A stretch of DNA of 64,000 nt from Hoeflea sp. YIM 152468 (lineage in GTDB: Bacteria; Pseudomonadota; Alphaproteobacteria; Rhizobiales; Rhizobiaceae), in NCBI RefSeq assembly GCF_029210485.1, contig NZ_JARGET010000029.1, positions 283,296-347,295 of the forward strand. Reading direction: 5' to 3'. A model generated the notes under the pieces. That model made no database searches. It had not been told where the DNA came from and worked only from the letters and a program-made list of their open reading frames with translations. The translations under genes and the position numbers were made by a program. This document shows, piece by piece, positions 1 through 7,670 of the stretch; position 1 is the first letter of the stretch, and the number at the start of each line of letters is the position of its first letter.

Positions 1-975
1 AAGCCCTCCGAGCGTGATCCCTCCGCCCCGATGCTGGCCTGGAAGCTGTTCCAGGAAGCAGGCTTCCCCGATGGCGTCTTGAACATCGTGCATGGCGACA
101 AGCTTGCCGTCGACACGCTGCTCGATCACCCCGACGTCAAGGCGATCAGCTTCGTCGGCTCGACGCCGATTGCCGAATATGTCTATTCGCGCGGCACCGC
201 CAACGGCAAGCGGGTGCAGGCTCTGGGCGGCGCCAAGAACCACATGGTGATCATGCCCGACGCCGACATGGATCAGGCCGCCGATGCGCTGATGGGCGCG
301 GGCTACGGCTCAGCCGGCGAACGCTGCATGGCGATTTCGGTTGCGGTGCCGGTGGGCGACAAGACCGCCGATGCGCTGGTGGCCAAGCTCAAGCCGCGGG
401 TCGAGGCGCTGAAGATCGGCCCGGCCACCGACGAGGCCGCCGAAATGGGCCCGGTGGTCACCAAGATGCACCAGGAAAAGGTGCTCGGCTACATCGACCA
501 GGGCGTGTCCGAAGGCGCCGAACTGGTCGTCGACGGACGCGGATTCTCGCTGCAAGGCTACGAGAACGGCTATTTTGTCGGCGGCACGCTGTTTGACCGG
601 GTCACCACCGACATGACCATCTACAAGGAAGAGATTTTTGGTCCCGTCCTGTCCGTTGTCCGGGCCGGCACGTTCGATGACGCCGTCAAGATGATCAACG
701 ACCATGAATATGGCAACGGCACCGCGATCTTCACCCGCGACGGCGACGCCGCCCGCGCCTTCTCCGACGCAATCGAAGTCGGCATGGTAGGTGTCAACGT
801 GCCGATCCCGGTGCCGGTGGCCTATCATTCCTTCGGCGGCTGGAAGCGCTCGCTGTTCGGTGACCATTCGATCTATGGCCCGGAAGGCATCCGGTTTTAC
901 ACCCGTCTGAAAACCATCACCACGCGCTGGCCCAACGGCATCAAGTCCGGCGCCGTGTTTACCTTCCCGAGCTGA
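1..975 (+). CDS. mmsA: CoA-acylating methylmalonate-semialdehyde dehydrogenase, C-terminal part
   Basis: The reading frame is open from the first base, so the gene starts upstream; about 324 residues are present against roughly 500 in the family. Members oxidise malonate- or methylmalonate-semialdehyde with NAD+ and CoA to acetyl- or propionyl-CoA in the cytoplasm. The catalytic Cys lies in SAGERCMA (codon 325-327), and the C-terminal [11 protein letters not shown] and GWKRSLFGD motifs of the ALDH fold are present. It is followed by beta-ureidopropionase-like and dihydropyrimidinase genes. In that setting it would take malonate semialdehyde, made from beta-alanine, to acetyl-CoA and so finish reductive pyrimidine breakdown. 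Family assignment is firm; the substrate is inferred from context. Confidence 0.93.
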   Translation, partial: KPSERDPSAPMLAWKLFQEAGFPDGVLNIVHGDKLAVDTLLDHPDVKAISFVGSTPIAEYVYSRGTANGKRVQALGGAKNHMVIMPDADMDQAADALMGAGYGSAGERCMAISVAVPVGDKTADALVAKLKPRVEALKIGPATDEAAEMGPVVTKMHQEKVLGYIDQGVSEGAELVVDGRGFSLQGYENGYFVGGTLFDRVTTDMTIYKEEIFGPVLSVVRAGTFDDAVKMINDHEYGNGTAIFTRDGDAARAFSDAIEVGMVGVNVPIPVPVAYHSFGGWKRSLFGDHSIYGPEGIRFYTRLKTITTRWPNGIKSGAVFTFPS

Positions 976-978
976 CCC

Positions 979-1241
979 ATGACCCGTGAGCTTGCCACCG
1001 CAACCACCCTGGTCGATGATGACCGCGTCTGTGTGACGCGCTTCGATTTTGCTTCAGGGGCTGAAACCGGATGGCATGTTCGCGGCCATGACCATGTCGT
1101 CACCCCGGTCACCGCGCGCGTCATGGAGATCAATGAGCCGGGACTGCGGACGAAGCCTATCGCCGCCCGCTCGGAGTCGAGCACGATATCATCAATGCCG
1201 GGACAAAGATGATGAGCTTTGTCGAAGTCGAACTGAAATAG
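979..1241 (+). pseudogene. Frameshifted small cupin-domain gene
   Basis: The first frame (from ATG 979) encodes a typical small cupin start, with GAETGWHVRGHDHVVTPVT carrying the His-rich metal-binding motif. The family's C-terminal half (AYRRPLGVEHDIINAG, then MSFVEVELK and a stop at 1239-1241) continues in a different frame from about 1151. Only about 87 codons remain between start and stop, fewer than the roughly 105-115 of intact relatives, so a net deletion with frame change near 1125-1155 fits. The gene sits 3 nt after mmsA and 9 nt before the Zn hydrolase, so it was an operon member. Such cupins are common in beta-alanine/pyrimidine operons. A sequencing error could shift the frame but would not explain the missing codons. 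Confidence 0.75.
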
Positions 1242-1250
1242 GAGACGACC

Positions 1251-2501
1251 ATGTCCGCACCCGCAGCCAATCTTCGCATCAACGCCGACAGGCTTTGGGA
1301 ATCGCTCATGGACATGGCCAAGATCGGGCCCGGCATCGCCGGCGGCAACAACCGCCAGACCCTGACCGACGAGGACGGCGAAGGCCGGCATTTGTTCCGC
1401 AAATGGTGCGAACAGGCGGGGCTTTCCATGGGCGTCGACACCATGGGCAACATGTTCATGACAAGGCCGGGAACCGATCCCGATGCGTTGCCGGTCTATG
1501 TCGGCTCCCACCTCGACACCCAGCCAACGGGCGGCAAATATGACGGCGTGCTCGGTGTTCTGGCCGGGCTCGAGCTGGTCCGCACGCTCAATGATCTCGA
1601 CATCAAGACCAGACATCCGATCGTCGTGGTCAACTGGACCAACGAGGAAGGCACCCGCTTTGCCCCCGCCATGCTGGCTTCCGGCGTTTTTGCCGGCGTG
1701 CACCAGCAGGACTGGGCCTATGACCGCGAGGACGCCAAGGGCAAGCGGTTCGGTGACGAGCTTGAGCGCATCGGCTGGAAGGGCGACGAGCAGGTCGGTA
1801 GCCGCAAGATGCATGCGCTGTTCGAGCTGCATATCGAGCAGGGCCCGATCCTCGAAGCCAACCACAAGGACATCGGCGTTGTCACCCATGGTCAGGGCCT
1901 GCGCTGGGTCCAGTGCACCGTCACCGGCAAGGAAAGCCACACCGGCTCGACGCCGATGCCGATGCGTCTCAATGCCGGCCGCGGGCTGGCCCAGATCACC
2001 GAACTGGTGCATCAGATCGCCATGGACAATGCACCCAACGCCGTCGGCGCCATCGGCCATATCGACATCTATCCCAATTCGCGCAACATCATCCCCGGCA
2101 AGGCGGTCTTCACAATCGATTTCCGCAGCCATGAAATTGATACGCTCAACGGCATGGTCGAGCGGCTGATGGCGGAAGCACCGAAACTCTGCGACGCGCT
2201 TGGTGTGGGTTTCGAGGCCGAGATCGTCGGCCAGTTCGACCCGCCGGAATTTGACCAGACCTGCGTCAAGGCCGTGCGCGACGCAGCCGAACGGCTGGGC
2301 TACTCGCACATGGACATCATTTCCGGCGCCGGCCACGACGCCTGCTGGATCAACCGCGTGGCGCCGACCGCCATGGTGATGTGCCCCTGTGTTGACGGTC
2401 TCTCGCACAACGAGGCCGAAGAGATCACCAGAGAGTGGGCCGGCGCCGGCTGCGATGTGCTGATGCATGCGGTGGTCGAAACCGCAGGGGTGGTGGAGTG
2501 A
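1251..2501 (+). CDS. Zn-dependent hydrolase, beta-ureidopropionase / N-carbamoyl-L-amino-acid hydrolase family
   Basis: A 416-residue M20-family amidohydrolase. The metal-binding segments are visible: VGSHLDTQPTGGKYDG (His87, Asp98), NWTNEEG (Glu132/133), and ELHIEQGP (His194), with SHNEAE near the C-terminus. The length is normal for the HyuC/AmaB/PydC group, which hydrolyses N-carbamoyl amino acids to the amino acid, CO2 and ammonia. An AGGAG site precedes ATG 1251. Lying between mmsA and dihydropyrimidinase, it most likely converts N-carbamoyl-beta-alanine to beta-alanine. Allantoate amidohydrolase belongs to the same superfamily and cannot be excluded from sequence alone. Confidence 0.9.
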   Translation: MSAPAANLRINADRLWESLMDMAKIGPGIAGGNNRQTLTDEDGEGRHLFRKWCEQAGLSMGVDTMGNMFMTRPGTDPDALPVYVGSHLDTQPTGGKYDGVLGVLAGLELVRTLNDLDIKTRHPIVVVNWTNEEGTRFAPAMLASGVFAGVHQQDWAYDREDAKGKRFGDELERIGWKGDEQVGSRKMHALFELHIEQGPILEANHKDIGVVTHGQGLRWVQCTVTGKESHTGSTPMPMRLNAGRGLAQITELVHQIAMDNAPNAVGAIGHIDIYPNSRNIIPGKAVFTIDFRSHEIDTLNGMVERLMAEAPKLCDALGVGFEAEIVGQFDPPEFDQTCVKAVRDAAERLGYSHMDIISGAGHDACWINRVAPTAMVMCPCVDGLSHNEAEEITREWAGAGCDVLMHAVVETAGVVE

Positions 2502-2938
2502 TGGTGCCTATTGCACTGAGCAAACCTCCCTCCCCCTGGAGGGGAGGGATTGAGGGTGGGGGGCTCATTGTGTCACCAAGCTTGAATTCACCCAAAGCCC
2601 TGTCGCGGGCGCGGCAGCTTCGCCGCACCATGACCGATGGCGAAAAGCAGCTTTGGCAAGACTTGAAAGATTTCAAAAAACTTTACGGAATTCACGTCCG
2701 CCGGCAAACCCCGATAGGCCCATATGTAGCAGACTTCGCGATTCACTCGGCCAGGCTTGTGATTGAAGTGGATGGAGAGCATCATTTCACTCCATCTGGG
2801 ATGACAAAGGACAAAAATCGCGACGCCTGGCTGGCAGAGGCCGGGTATCGCGTGATCCGATTTAACACCGGAGAACTGGCGGATTCGTTTGACTCCTGTA
2901 TCGAGAAGATTCTGCATGAATTGGGGTTGATGAAATGA
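2501..2938 (+). CDS. DUF559 (Vsr-like endonuclease fold) domain protein
   Basis: The conserved DUF559 core runs from about SRARQLRRTMTDGEKQLW to the end, with VRRQTPIGPYVADF, a LVIEVDGEHH acidic motif and DAWLAEAGYRVIRF. This resembles the very-short-patch-repair/restriction-endonuclease fold; function of the family is unknown. ATG 2501 overlaps the upstream TGA. The first 23 or so residues, though, are translated from a GC-rich repeat, so GTG 2570 or TTG 2582 may be the real start. The gene interrupts the pyrimidine operon and has no metabolic link to it. It is flanked by an inverted pair of GC-rich hairpin repeats, which suggests it arrived as a cassette. The family call is solid; the start is uncertain. 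Confidence 0.8.
   Translation: MVPIALSKPPSPWRGGIEGGGLIVSPSLNSPKALSRARQLRRTMTDGEKQLWQDLKDFKKLYGIHVRRQTPIGPYVADFAIHSARLVIEVDGEHHFTPSGMTKDKNRDAWLAEAGYRVIRFNTGELADSFDSCIEKILHELGLMK
2525..2563 (+). repeat. GC-rich hairpin repeat, left copy flanking DUF559 gene
   Basis: The element has a 7-bp stem CCTCCCC/GGGGAGG around a 5-nt loop, followed by a G-rich tail pointing into the DUF559 gene. Its reverse complement matches the repeat at 2946-2985 over nearly its full length. It is probably a dispersed intergenic element of the genome; only these two copies are visible here. Confidence 0.65.
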
Positions 2939-2945
2939 CCAATGT

Positions 2946-2985
2946 GCCCCCCACCCCTAACCCCTCCCCTCCAAGGGGAGGGGGA
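2946..2985 (-). repeat. GC-rich hairpin repeat, right (inverted) copy flanking DUF559 gene
   Basis: This is the inverted partner of 2525-2563. Its hairpin has a 9-bp stem, CCCCTCCCC/GGGGAGGGG, around TCCAA, and the C-rich (complement G-rich) tail faces the DUF559 gene. It lies just upstream of the next gene's ribosome-binding site and could affect readthrough. Confidence 0.65.
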
Positions 2986-3019
2986 TGGCTCCATCTCAGC
3001 AACGGCCCGAGGTAACGAT

Positions 3020-3781
3020 ATGACTGCATCAGCCAACGTCCTGCCGCTTACGAGCAGCGACGAGAGCCAACTTCGCATAGACCTTGCAGCAGCCCTCAGA
3101 CTGGCGGCCTATTACGACTGGCACGAAGGCGTCGCCAATCACTTCTCCGCCGCGGTGTCGCCCGACGGCAGGAAATTTCTCGTCAATCCGCGCTGGAAAC
3201 ACTTCTCCCGCGCCAAGGCCAGCGAGTTGCTGCTGGTCGATGCCGACGATCCCGAGACGATGAAGCGCGACAACGCGCCCGATCCGTCGGCCTGGGCAAT
3301 CCACTCCGCCATTCACCGCCGCGTGCCGCACGCCCGCGTCGTGCTGCATCTGCATCCGCCCTACGCCACCACTCTGGCGACGCTGAAAGACCCGTCGATC
3401 AAGCCGGTCGATCAGGTGACAGCGCGGTTTTTCAACCGGCTGGCGATGGACATGGAGTTTGGCGGCATCGCATCGGAGGAAGCCGAGGGCGAGCGCATCG
3501 CATCCACCATCGGCAATCATTCATCCGTCATGATGGCCAATCACGGCGTCACCACCGTTGCCCCGACCGTCGCCGAAGCCTTTGACGCCATGTACCATCT
3601 CGAACGCGCCGCGCGCACCATGGTGCTGGCCTACTCCACCGGCCAGCCGTTAAACATCATGAATGACGAACTGGCCGAATCGGTGGCACAGGAATGGGAC
3701 GTCTACAAGGACGCCGAGTTTTCGCATTTTGAGGAAATGAAACAGGTGCTCGACCGGGAAAACCCCGGCTATGCGGACTAG
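3020..3781 (+). CDS. Class II aldolase/adducin-family protein
   Basis: A 253-residue class II aldolase-fold protein. The Zn-binding pair is in VVLHLHPPYATT (His110, His112) and a third His in MANHGVTTV. The segment PSAWAIHSAIH has Ala where sugar-phosphate aldolases carry the catalytic Glu, so classical aldolase chemistry is doubtful; this is common in the adducin-like branch. Start ATG 3020 has GAGG at 3009-3012, and the longer frame upstream is only translated repeat. It lies between the ureidopropionase-like and dihydropyrimidinase genes. Its role there is unknown; a decarboxylase or dehydratase acting on a pyrimidine-derived acid is possible. Confidence 0.85.
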   Translation: MTASANVLPLTSSDESQLRIDLAAALRLAAYYDWHEGVANHFSAAVSPDGRKFLVNPRWKHFSRAKASELLLVDADDPETMKRDNAPDPSAWAIHSAIHRRVPHARVVLHLHPPYATTLATLKDPSIKPVDQVTARFFNRLAMDMEFGGIASEEAEGERIASTIGNHSSVMMANHGVTTVAPTVAEAFDAMYHLERAARTMVLAYSTGQPLNIMNDELAESVAQEWDVYKDAEFSHFEEMKQVLDRENPGYAD

Positions 3782-3858
3782 AGCATCAGAATGACAGAGA
3801 AAGCCGCGCCAAGACGGCTGATCGAAACAAAATTTGGAACAGCAAGAGGACGTGCATC

Positions 3859-5316
3859 ATGAGCACCACCGTCATCAAGAACGGAACCATCGTCACCGCC
3901 GATCTGACCTACAAGGCAGACGTGCTGATCGAGGGCGGCGTCATCACCGCCATTGGCCCCAATCTGGTCGGCGAGACATCGCTCGACGCCACCGGCTGCT
4001 ATGTCATGCCCGGCGGCATTGACCCGCACACCCATCTCGAAATGCCGTTCATGGGCACCTATTCGACCGATGATTTCGAAAGCGGCACCCGCGCGGCGCT
4101 GTCGGGCGGCACCACCATGGTGATCGATTTCGCCCTGCCCGCACCCGGCCAGTCGCTTCTCGAGGCGATCCAGATGTGGGACAACAAGTCGACCCGCGCC
4201 CATTGCGACTACTCGTTCCACATGGCGATCACCTGGTGGGGCGAGCAGGTGTTCAACGAGATGGAGACCGTGGTCAAGGACAAGGGCATCACCACCTTCA
4301 AGCACTTCATGGCCTACAAGGGTGCGCTGATGGTCGATGATGACGAAATGTACTCCTCGTTCTCGCGTGTCGGCGAACTCGGCGGCATCGCCATGGTCCA
4401 CGCCGAAAACGGCGACGTGGTGGCGCAATTGCAGCAAAAGCTGCTGGCCGAAGGCAACAACGGCCCCGAGGCCCATGCCTATTCGCGCCCGGCGGAAGTC
4501 GAGGGCGAAGCCACCAACCGCGCCATCATGATCGCCGACATGGCCGGCACCCCGCTTTATGTGGTGCACACCTCCTGCGAGCAGAGTCACGAAGCCATCC
4601 GCCGCGCCCGCCAGAAGGGCATGCGGGTCTGGGGCGAACCGCTGATCCAGCATCTCACCCTTGACGAGAGCGAATATGCCAATCCCGACTGGGACCACGC
4701 CGCGCGCCGGGTGATGAGCCCGCCCTTCCGCAACAAGATGCACCAGGATTCGCTCTGGGCAGGCCTGTCGGCAGGCTCGCTGCAGGTGGTGGCCACCGAC
4801 CATTGCGCCTTCTCGACCGAACAGAAACGCTTCGGCGTCGGCGATTTCACCAAGATCCCCAACGGCACCGGTGGTCTCGAAGACCGCATGCCGATGCTCT
4901 GGACCCATGGCGTCGCCACCGGCCGGCTGACCATGAACGAATTCGTCGCCGTCACCTCGACCAACATCGCCAAGATCCTCAACTGCTATCCGAAGAAGGG
5001 TGCGGTTCTGGTTGGCGCCGATGCCGATCTGGTGGTCTGGGATCCGGAGAAATCCAAGACGATTTCGGCCAAGACCCAGCAGTCGGCGATCGATTACAAC
5101 GTCTTTGAAGGCAAGCAGGTCAAGGGTCTGCCGCGCTACACCCTGACCCGCGGCCGGGTTGCCGTCGACGATGGCGAGGTCAGGCCGCAGGAAGGCCACG
5201 GCGAGTTCGTCAAGCGCGAGCCGGTGACACCAACCAACAAGGCGCTGTCGACCTGGAAGGAGCTGTCCTCGCCGCGCAAGGTCGAACGCGCGGGCATTCC
5301 GGCAAGCGGGGTGTAA
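3859..5316 (+). CDS. hydA: Dihydropyrimidinase (D-hydantoinase)
   Basis: A 485-residue cyclic amidohydrolase that opens dihydrouracil or dihydrothymine to the N-carbamoyl beta-amino acid. The metal site is visible: GGIDPHTHLEMPF (His57, His59), the presumed carboxylated Lys in FMAYKG (about residue 154), VHAENGD, and ATDHCAF with the Asp ligand. Length and motifs match bacterial dihydropyrimidinase. ATG 3859 follows AAGAGGA. Together with the Zn hydrolase at 1251 and the dehydrogenase at 1 it makes the lower reductive pyrimidine pathway. Dihydropyrimidine dehydrogenase genes are not in the window and would be expected upstream. Confidence 0.95.
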   Translation: MSTTVIKNGTIVTADLTYKADVLIEGGVITAIGPNLVGETSLDATGCYVMPGGIDPHTHLEMPFMGTYSTDDFESGTRAALSGGTTMVIDFALPAPGQSLLEAIQMWDNKSTRAHCDYSFHMAITWWGEQVFNEMETVVKDKGITTFKHFMAYKGALMVDDDEMYSSFSRVGELGGIAMVHAENGDVVAQLQQKLLAEGNNGPEAHAYSRPAEVEGEATNRAIMIADMAGTPLYVVHTSCEQSHEAIRRARQKGMRVWGEPLIQHLTLDESEYANPDWDHAARRVMSPPFRNKMHQDSLWAGLSAGSLQVVATDHCAFSTEQKRFGVGDFTKIPNGTGGLEDRMPMLWTHGVATGRLTMNEFVAVTSTNIAKILNCYPKKGAVLVGADADLVVWDPEKSKTISAKTQQSAIDYNVFEGKQVKGLPRYTLTRGRVAVDDGEVRPQEGHGEFVKREPVTPTNKALSTWKELSSPRKVERAGIPASGV

Positions 5317-5409
5317 GCAGAAGACTTGCCGGGGTCGGGCACACTGAAGGCCAGGTCTGAAAAAACTATCAAATATCGGGGAATACAATGAAAACAAAAG
5401 CGGCAAAAC

Positions 5410-6192
5410 ATGCCTGAGACAGTCATCTCTGCCCAAAATCTGGACCTCACCTTCGAGACCAATGACGGTCCGGTTCATGCGCTGAAAGACATCACGCTGG
5501 ATATCGCCGAGGGCGAATTCGTTTCGCTGATCGGCCCGTCGGGCTGCGGCAAGACCACGCTGCTGCGGGTCATCGCCGATCTGGAAACGCCCACCGGCGG
5601 CACGGTGTCGGTCAACGGCATGACACCGGATGAGGCACGTCTTGCCCGGGCCTACGGCTATGTGTTTCAGCAATCGGCGCTGCTGCCCTGGCGCACCATC
5701 GAAGAGAACGTTGCTCTGCCGCTGGAAGTGATGGGGCTCGACAAGGCGACCCGCAATCAACGGATCGTCAGCAATCTGGAACTGGTCAATCTGACGGGTT
5801 TCGAGAAGAAGTTCCCCTGGCAGCTTTCGGGCGGCATGCAGCAGCGGGCTTCCATCGCCCGGGCGCTGGCGGTCGAGCCGGCGATGCTGCTGATGGACGA
5901 ACCTTTTGGCGCGCTCGACGAGATTGTCCGCGACCACTTGAACGAGCAACTCCTGAAGCTGTGGGCCAAGACCAAGAAGACCGTGGTCTTTGTCACCCAC
6001 TCGATCCCGGAAGCCGTGTTCCTGTCGACCAAGATCGTGGTCATGAGCCCGCGTCCGGGCCGCATCCACGAGATCATCGATTGCAATCTGGGCACCGACC
6101 GGGCGCTCGACATTCGCGAGACGCCGGAGTTCCTCAGGATCGCCCACCAGGTCCGTGAGGGCCTGAAAGCCGGACACAGCTATGATGAATAG
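5410..6192 (+). CDS. ABC transporter ATP-binding protein (nitrate/taurine/Thi5-like class)
   Basis: A 260-residue ATPase. Walker A is GPSGCGKTT (42-50), the Q-loop is YVFQQSALLPW (Gln87), the signature is LSGGMQQR (139-146), Walker B is LLMDEPFGALD (160-170) and the switch His is VTHSIPEAV (197). The PWRTIEENV and FGALD signatures are typical of the nitrate/sulfonate/HMP importer group. It belongs with the two permeases and the binding protein that follow. Given its place next to dihydropyrimidinase and adenine deaminase, uptake of a pyrimidine, hydantoin or related base is the best guess. Confidence 0.92.
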   Translation: MPETVISAQNLDLTFETNDGPVHALKDITLDIAEGEFVSLIGPSGCGKTTLLRVIADLETPTGGTVSVNGMTPDEARLARAYGYVFQQSALLPWRTIEENVALPLEVMGLDKATRNQRIVSNLELVNLTGFEKKFPWQLSGGMQQRASIARALAVEPAMLLMDEPFGALDEIVRDHLNEQLLKLWAKTKKTVVFVTHSIPEAVFLSTKIVVMSPRPGRIHEIIDCNLGTDRALDIRETPEFLRIAHQVREGLKAGHSYDE

Positions 6193-6211
6193 CGCGCTCC
6201 CCACCCATGAC

Positions 6212-6372
6212 GGCATGGTTGCCGCGCTCTCTCTGCGGCCCGGCGGGCGTGGCGAGGGCATCGGCAAGGTGCGGCTCGATGCAGCCAGGACAGCACACCG
6301 CGACGCTCTCGATCTCAGCGTCTTCGAACGCAACGCTGCCGCCTTGCGTTTTTGCAAGCGCAAAGGCTTACG
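6212..6372 (+). pseudogene. Remnant of a GNAT acetyltransferase C-terminus
   Basis: Between the ABC ATPase stop and the next gene, one frame (that of 6182) reads GIGKVRLDAARTAHRDALDL followed by SVFERNAAALRFCKRKGL. This is the acetyl-CoA P-loop to C-terminal helix of a GNAT domain (the usual form is RGxGIGxxLL...FERNxxAxRFYERxGF). No upstream half of the fold is present and the frame runs on into unrelated sequence. The piece therefore looks like an eroded fragment dropped into the transporter operon. Recognition is by eye and the exact limits are approximate. Confidence 0.5.
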
Positions 6373-6450
6373 TGACGCTCCCACCCGTCGCGGCGACACC
6401 ACTGAAAAGCGGATTGCGACCCGGGGGCCGTGCTGGCGGGGAGGTGTGCA

Positions 6451-6786
6451 ATGAGTGGCTCGCTGATGATCTGGCTGTCAGCCGTGATGGTGATTTTCAT
6501 GATCGCGGCAAGCAGCCTCCGGCTCTATGTCGACCGGCCATCGGTCTGGTTGCTGGTGTTTGCCATCGCGCTGTACACCGCAGGAAATCTGATGATGGTG
6601 CGGGTGATGCGCGAAGGCGGTCTCGCCATCGCCATTTCACTCTCCGCCGTGCTGCAACTGGTCCTGATCAACCTGATCGGGCTGCTGATTTTTGGCGAAC
6701 GTCCGACCACGATGCAGATCGGCGGCATATCGCTCGGGATCATCGCGGTCGCGCTGATTGTCTGGCCGCAAGGGAGGCACGGATGA
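6451..6786 (+). CDS. Small four-helix membrane protein of the DMT/SMR type
   Basis: A 111-residue protein with four hydrophobic segments, roughly residues 5-26, 31-50, 57-82 and 89-107. It has the half-size layout of DMT-superfamily proteins, with SAVLQLVLINLIGLLIFGER before the last helix resembling the EamA/SMR repeat. ATG 6451 has GGAGG at 6440-6444. The stop overlaps the permease ATG (ATGA), so it is translationally coupled to the ABC permease. It may act as an accessory or as an independent exporter. A DMT-type gene inside an ABC importer operon is unusual. Confidence 0.75.
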   Translation: MSGSLMIWLSAVMVIFMIAASSLRLYVDRPSVWLLVFAIALYTAGNLMMVRVMREGGLAIAISLSAVLQLVLINLIGLLIFGERPTTMQIGGISLGIIAVALIVWPQGRHG

Positions 6787-7670
6787 CCGCTACAGGCTTC
6801 ATCAAGGACCGGCTGGTTCCGGTCGGCTCAATCCTGCTGGTGATCCTCATCGCCTGGTACTTCGCTGCCTATTCGATGAACGCGCCCTTCCAGCGTGATT
6901 TCGACCGGCGGGCCGGCGAGACCCGCACCAGCGTCGAATTCCTCAAGAAAACCATGAGTCAGCCGAAACCAACCATGCCGGCGCCGCATCAGGTTGCAAC
7001 CAATCTGTGGAAGAACACGCTGACCGTCAAACCCTGGTCCAAGCGCAGTCTGGTCTACCACTCCTGGGTGACCTTGTCGGCGACGCTGCTTGGTTTTGCC
7101 ATGGGGACAGCGCTCGGCGTTGCGATCGCCATCGGCATTGTCCATATCCCGGCGCTCGACCGTTCGTTCCTTCCCTGGATCATCGCCTCGCAGACGATTC
7201 CGATATTGGCGACCGCGCCGATGATTATCGTGCTGTTGGCCGCCATTGGCGTCACCGGACTGTTGCCCAAGGCGCTGATCTCGACCTATCTGTCGTTCTT
7301 CCCGGTTGCCGTCGGCATGGTCAAGGGCCTGCGTTCGCCCGACGTGTTGCATCTCGACCTGATGCGGACCTACTCCGCCAACAGGATGCAGACCTTGTGG
7401 AAGCTGCGCATTCCGGCTTCGGTGCCGTTTTTCTTCACCTCGATGAAAGTGGCGATTGCTGCCAGCCTGATTGGCGCCATTGTCGGCGAATTGCCCACCG
7501 GCGCGGTTGCCGGCATCGGCTCCAAACTGCTGGCCGGATCCTATTACAGCCAGACGGTCGACATCTTCGCGGCCCTGATCGCCGGTTCGATTGTTGCGAT
7601 CCTTCTCGTCACCGCCGTTGATGTTGTCGGACGTTTCGTCAACACCCGCATGGGAGCCAAGAGCCAATGA
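6783..7670 (+). CDS. ABC transporter permease
   Basis: A 295-residue binding-protein-dependent transport permease. There is an N-terminal helix (about 9-28), a long extracytoplasmic stretch, and then five or more helices. The cytoplasmic coupling loop reads DLMRTYSANRMQTLWKLRIP, the EAA motif that docks on the ATPase. ATG 6783 overlaps the stop of the preceding small membrane protein by 4 nt, and its own end overlaps the next permease (ATG 7667). Frame extensions upstream of 6783 are read-through of the GNAT remnant region and were not used. Confidence 0.88.
   Translation: MTATGFIKDRLVPVGSILLVILIAWYFAAYSMNAPFQRDFDRRAGETRTSVEFLKKTMSQPKPTMPAPHQVATNLWKNTLTVKPWSKRSLVYHSWVTLSATLLGFAMGTALGVAIAIGIVHIPALDRSFLPWIIASQTIPILATAPMIIVLLAAIGVTGLLPKALISTYLSFFPVAVGMVKGLRSPDVLHLDLMRTYSANRMQTLWKLRIPASVPFFFTSMKVAIAASLIGAIVGELPTGAVAGIGSKLLAGSYYSQTVDIFAALIAGSIVAILLVTAVDVVGRFVNTRMGAKSQ

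Noticed and set aside
897..2468. Long minus-strand frame opposite the Zn hydrolase
   Set aside because: It is antisense to a gene with full catalytic motifs; no homology is seen in the frame.
3778..6402. Very long minus-strand open frame (about 870 codons) opposite dihydropyrimidinase and the ABC ATPase
   Set aside because: It is antisense to two well-conserved genes, rich in His/Arg/Gly as expected of GC-rich shadow frames, and shows no family motif.
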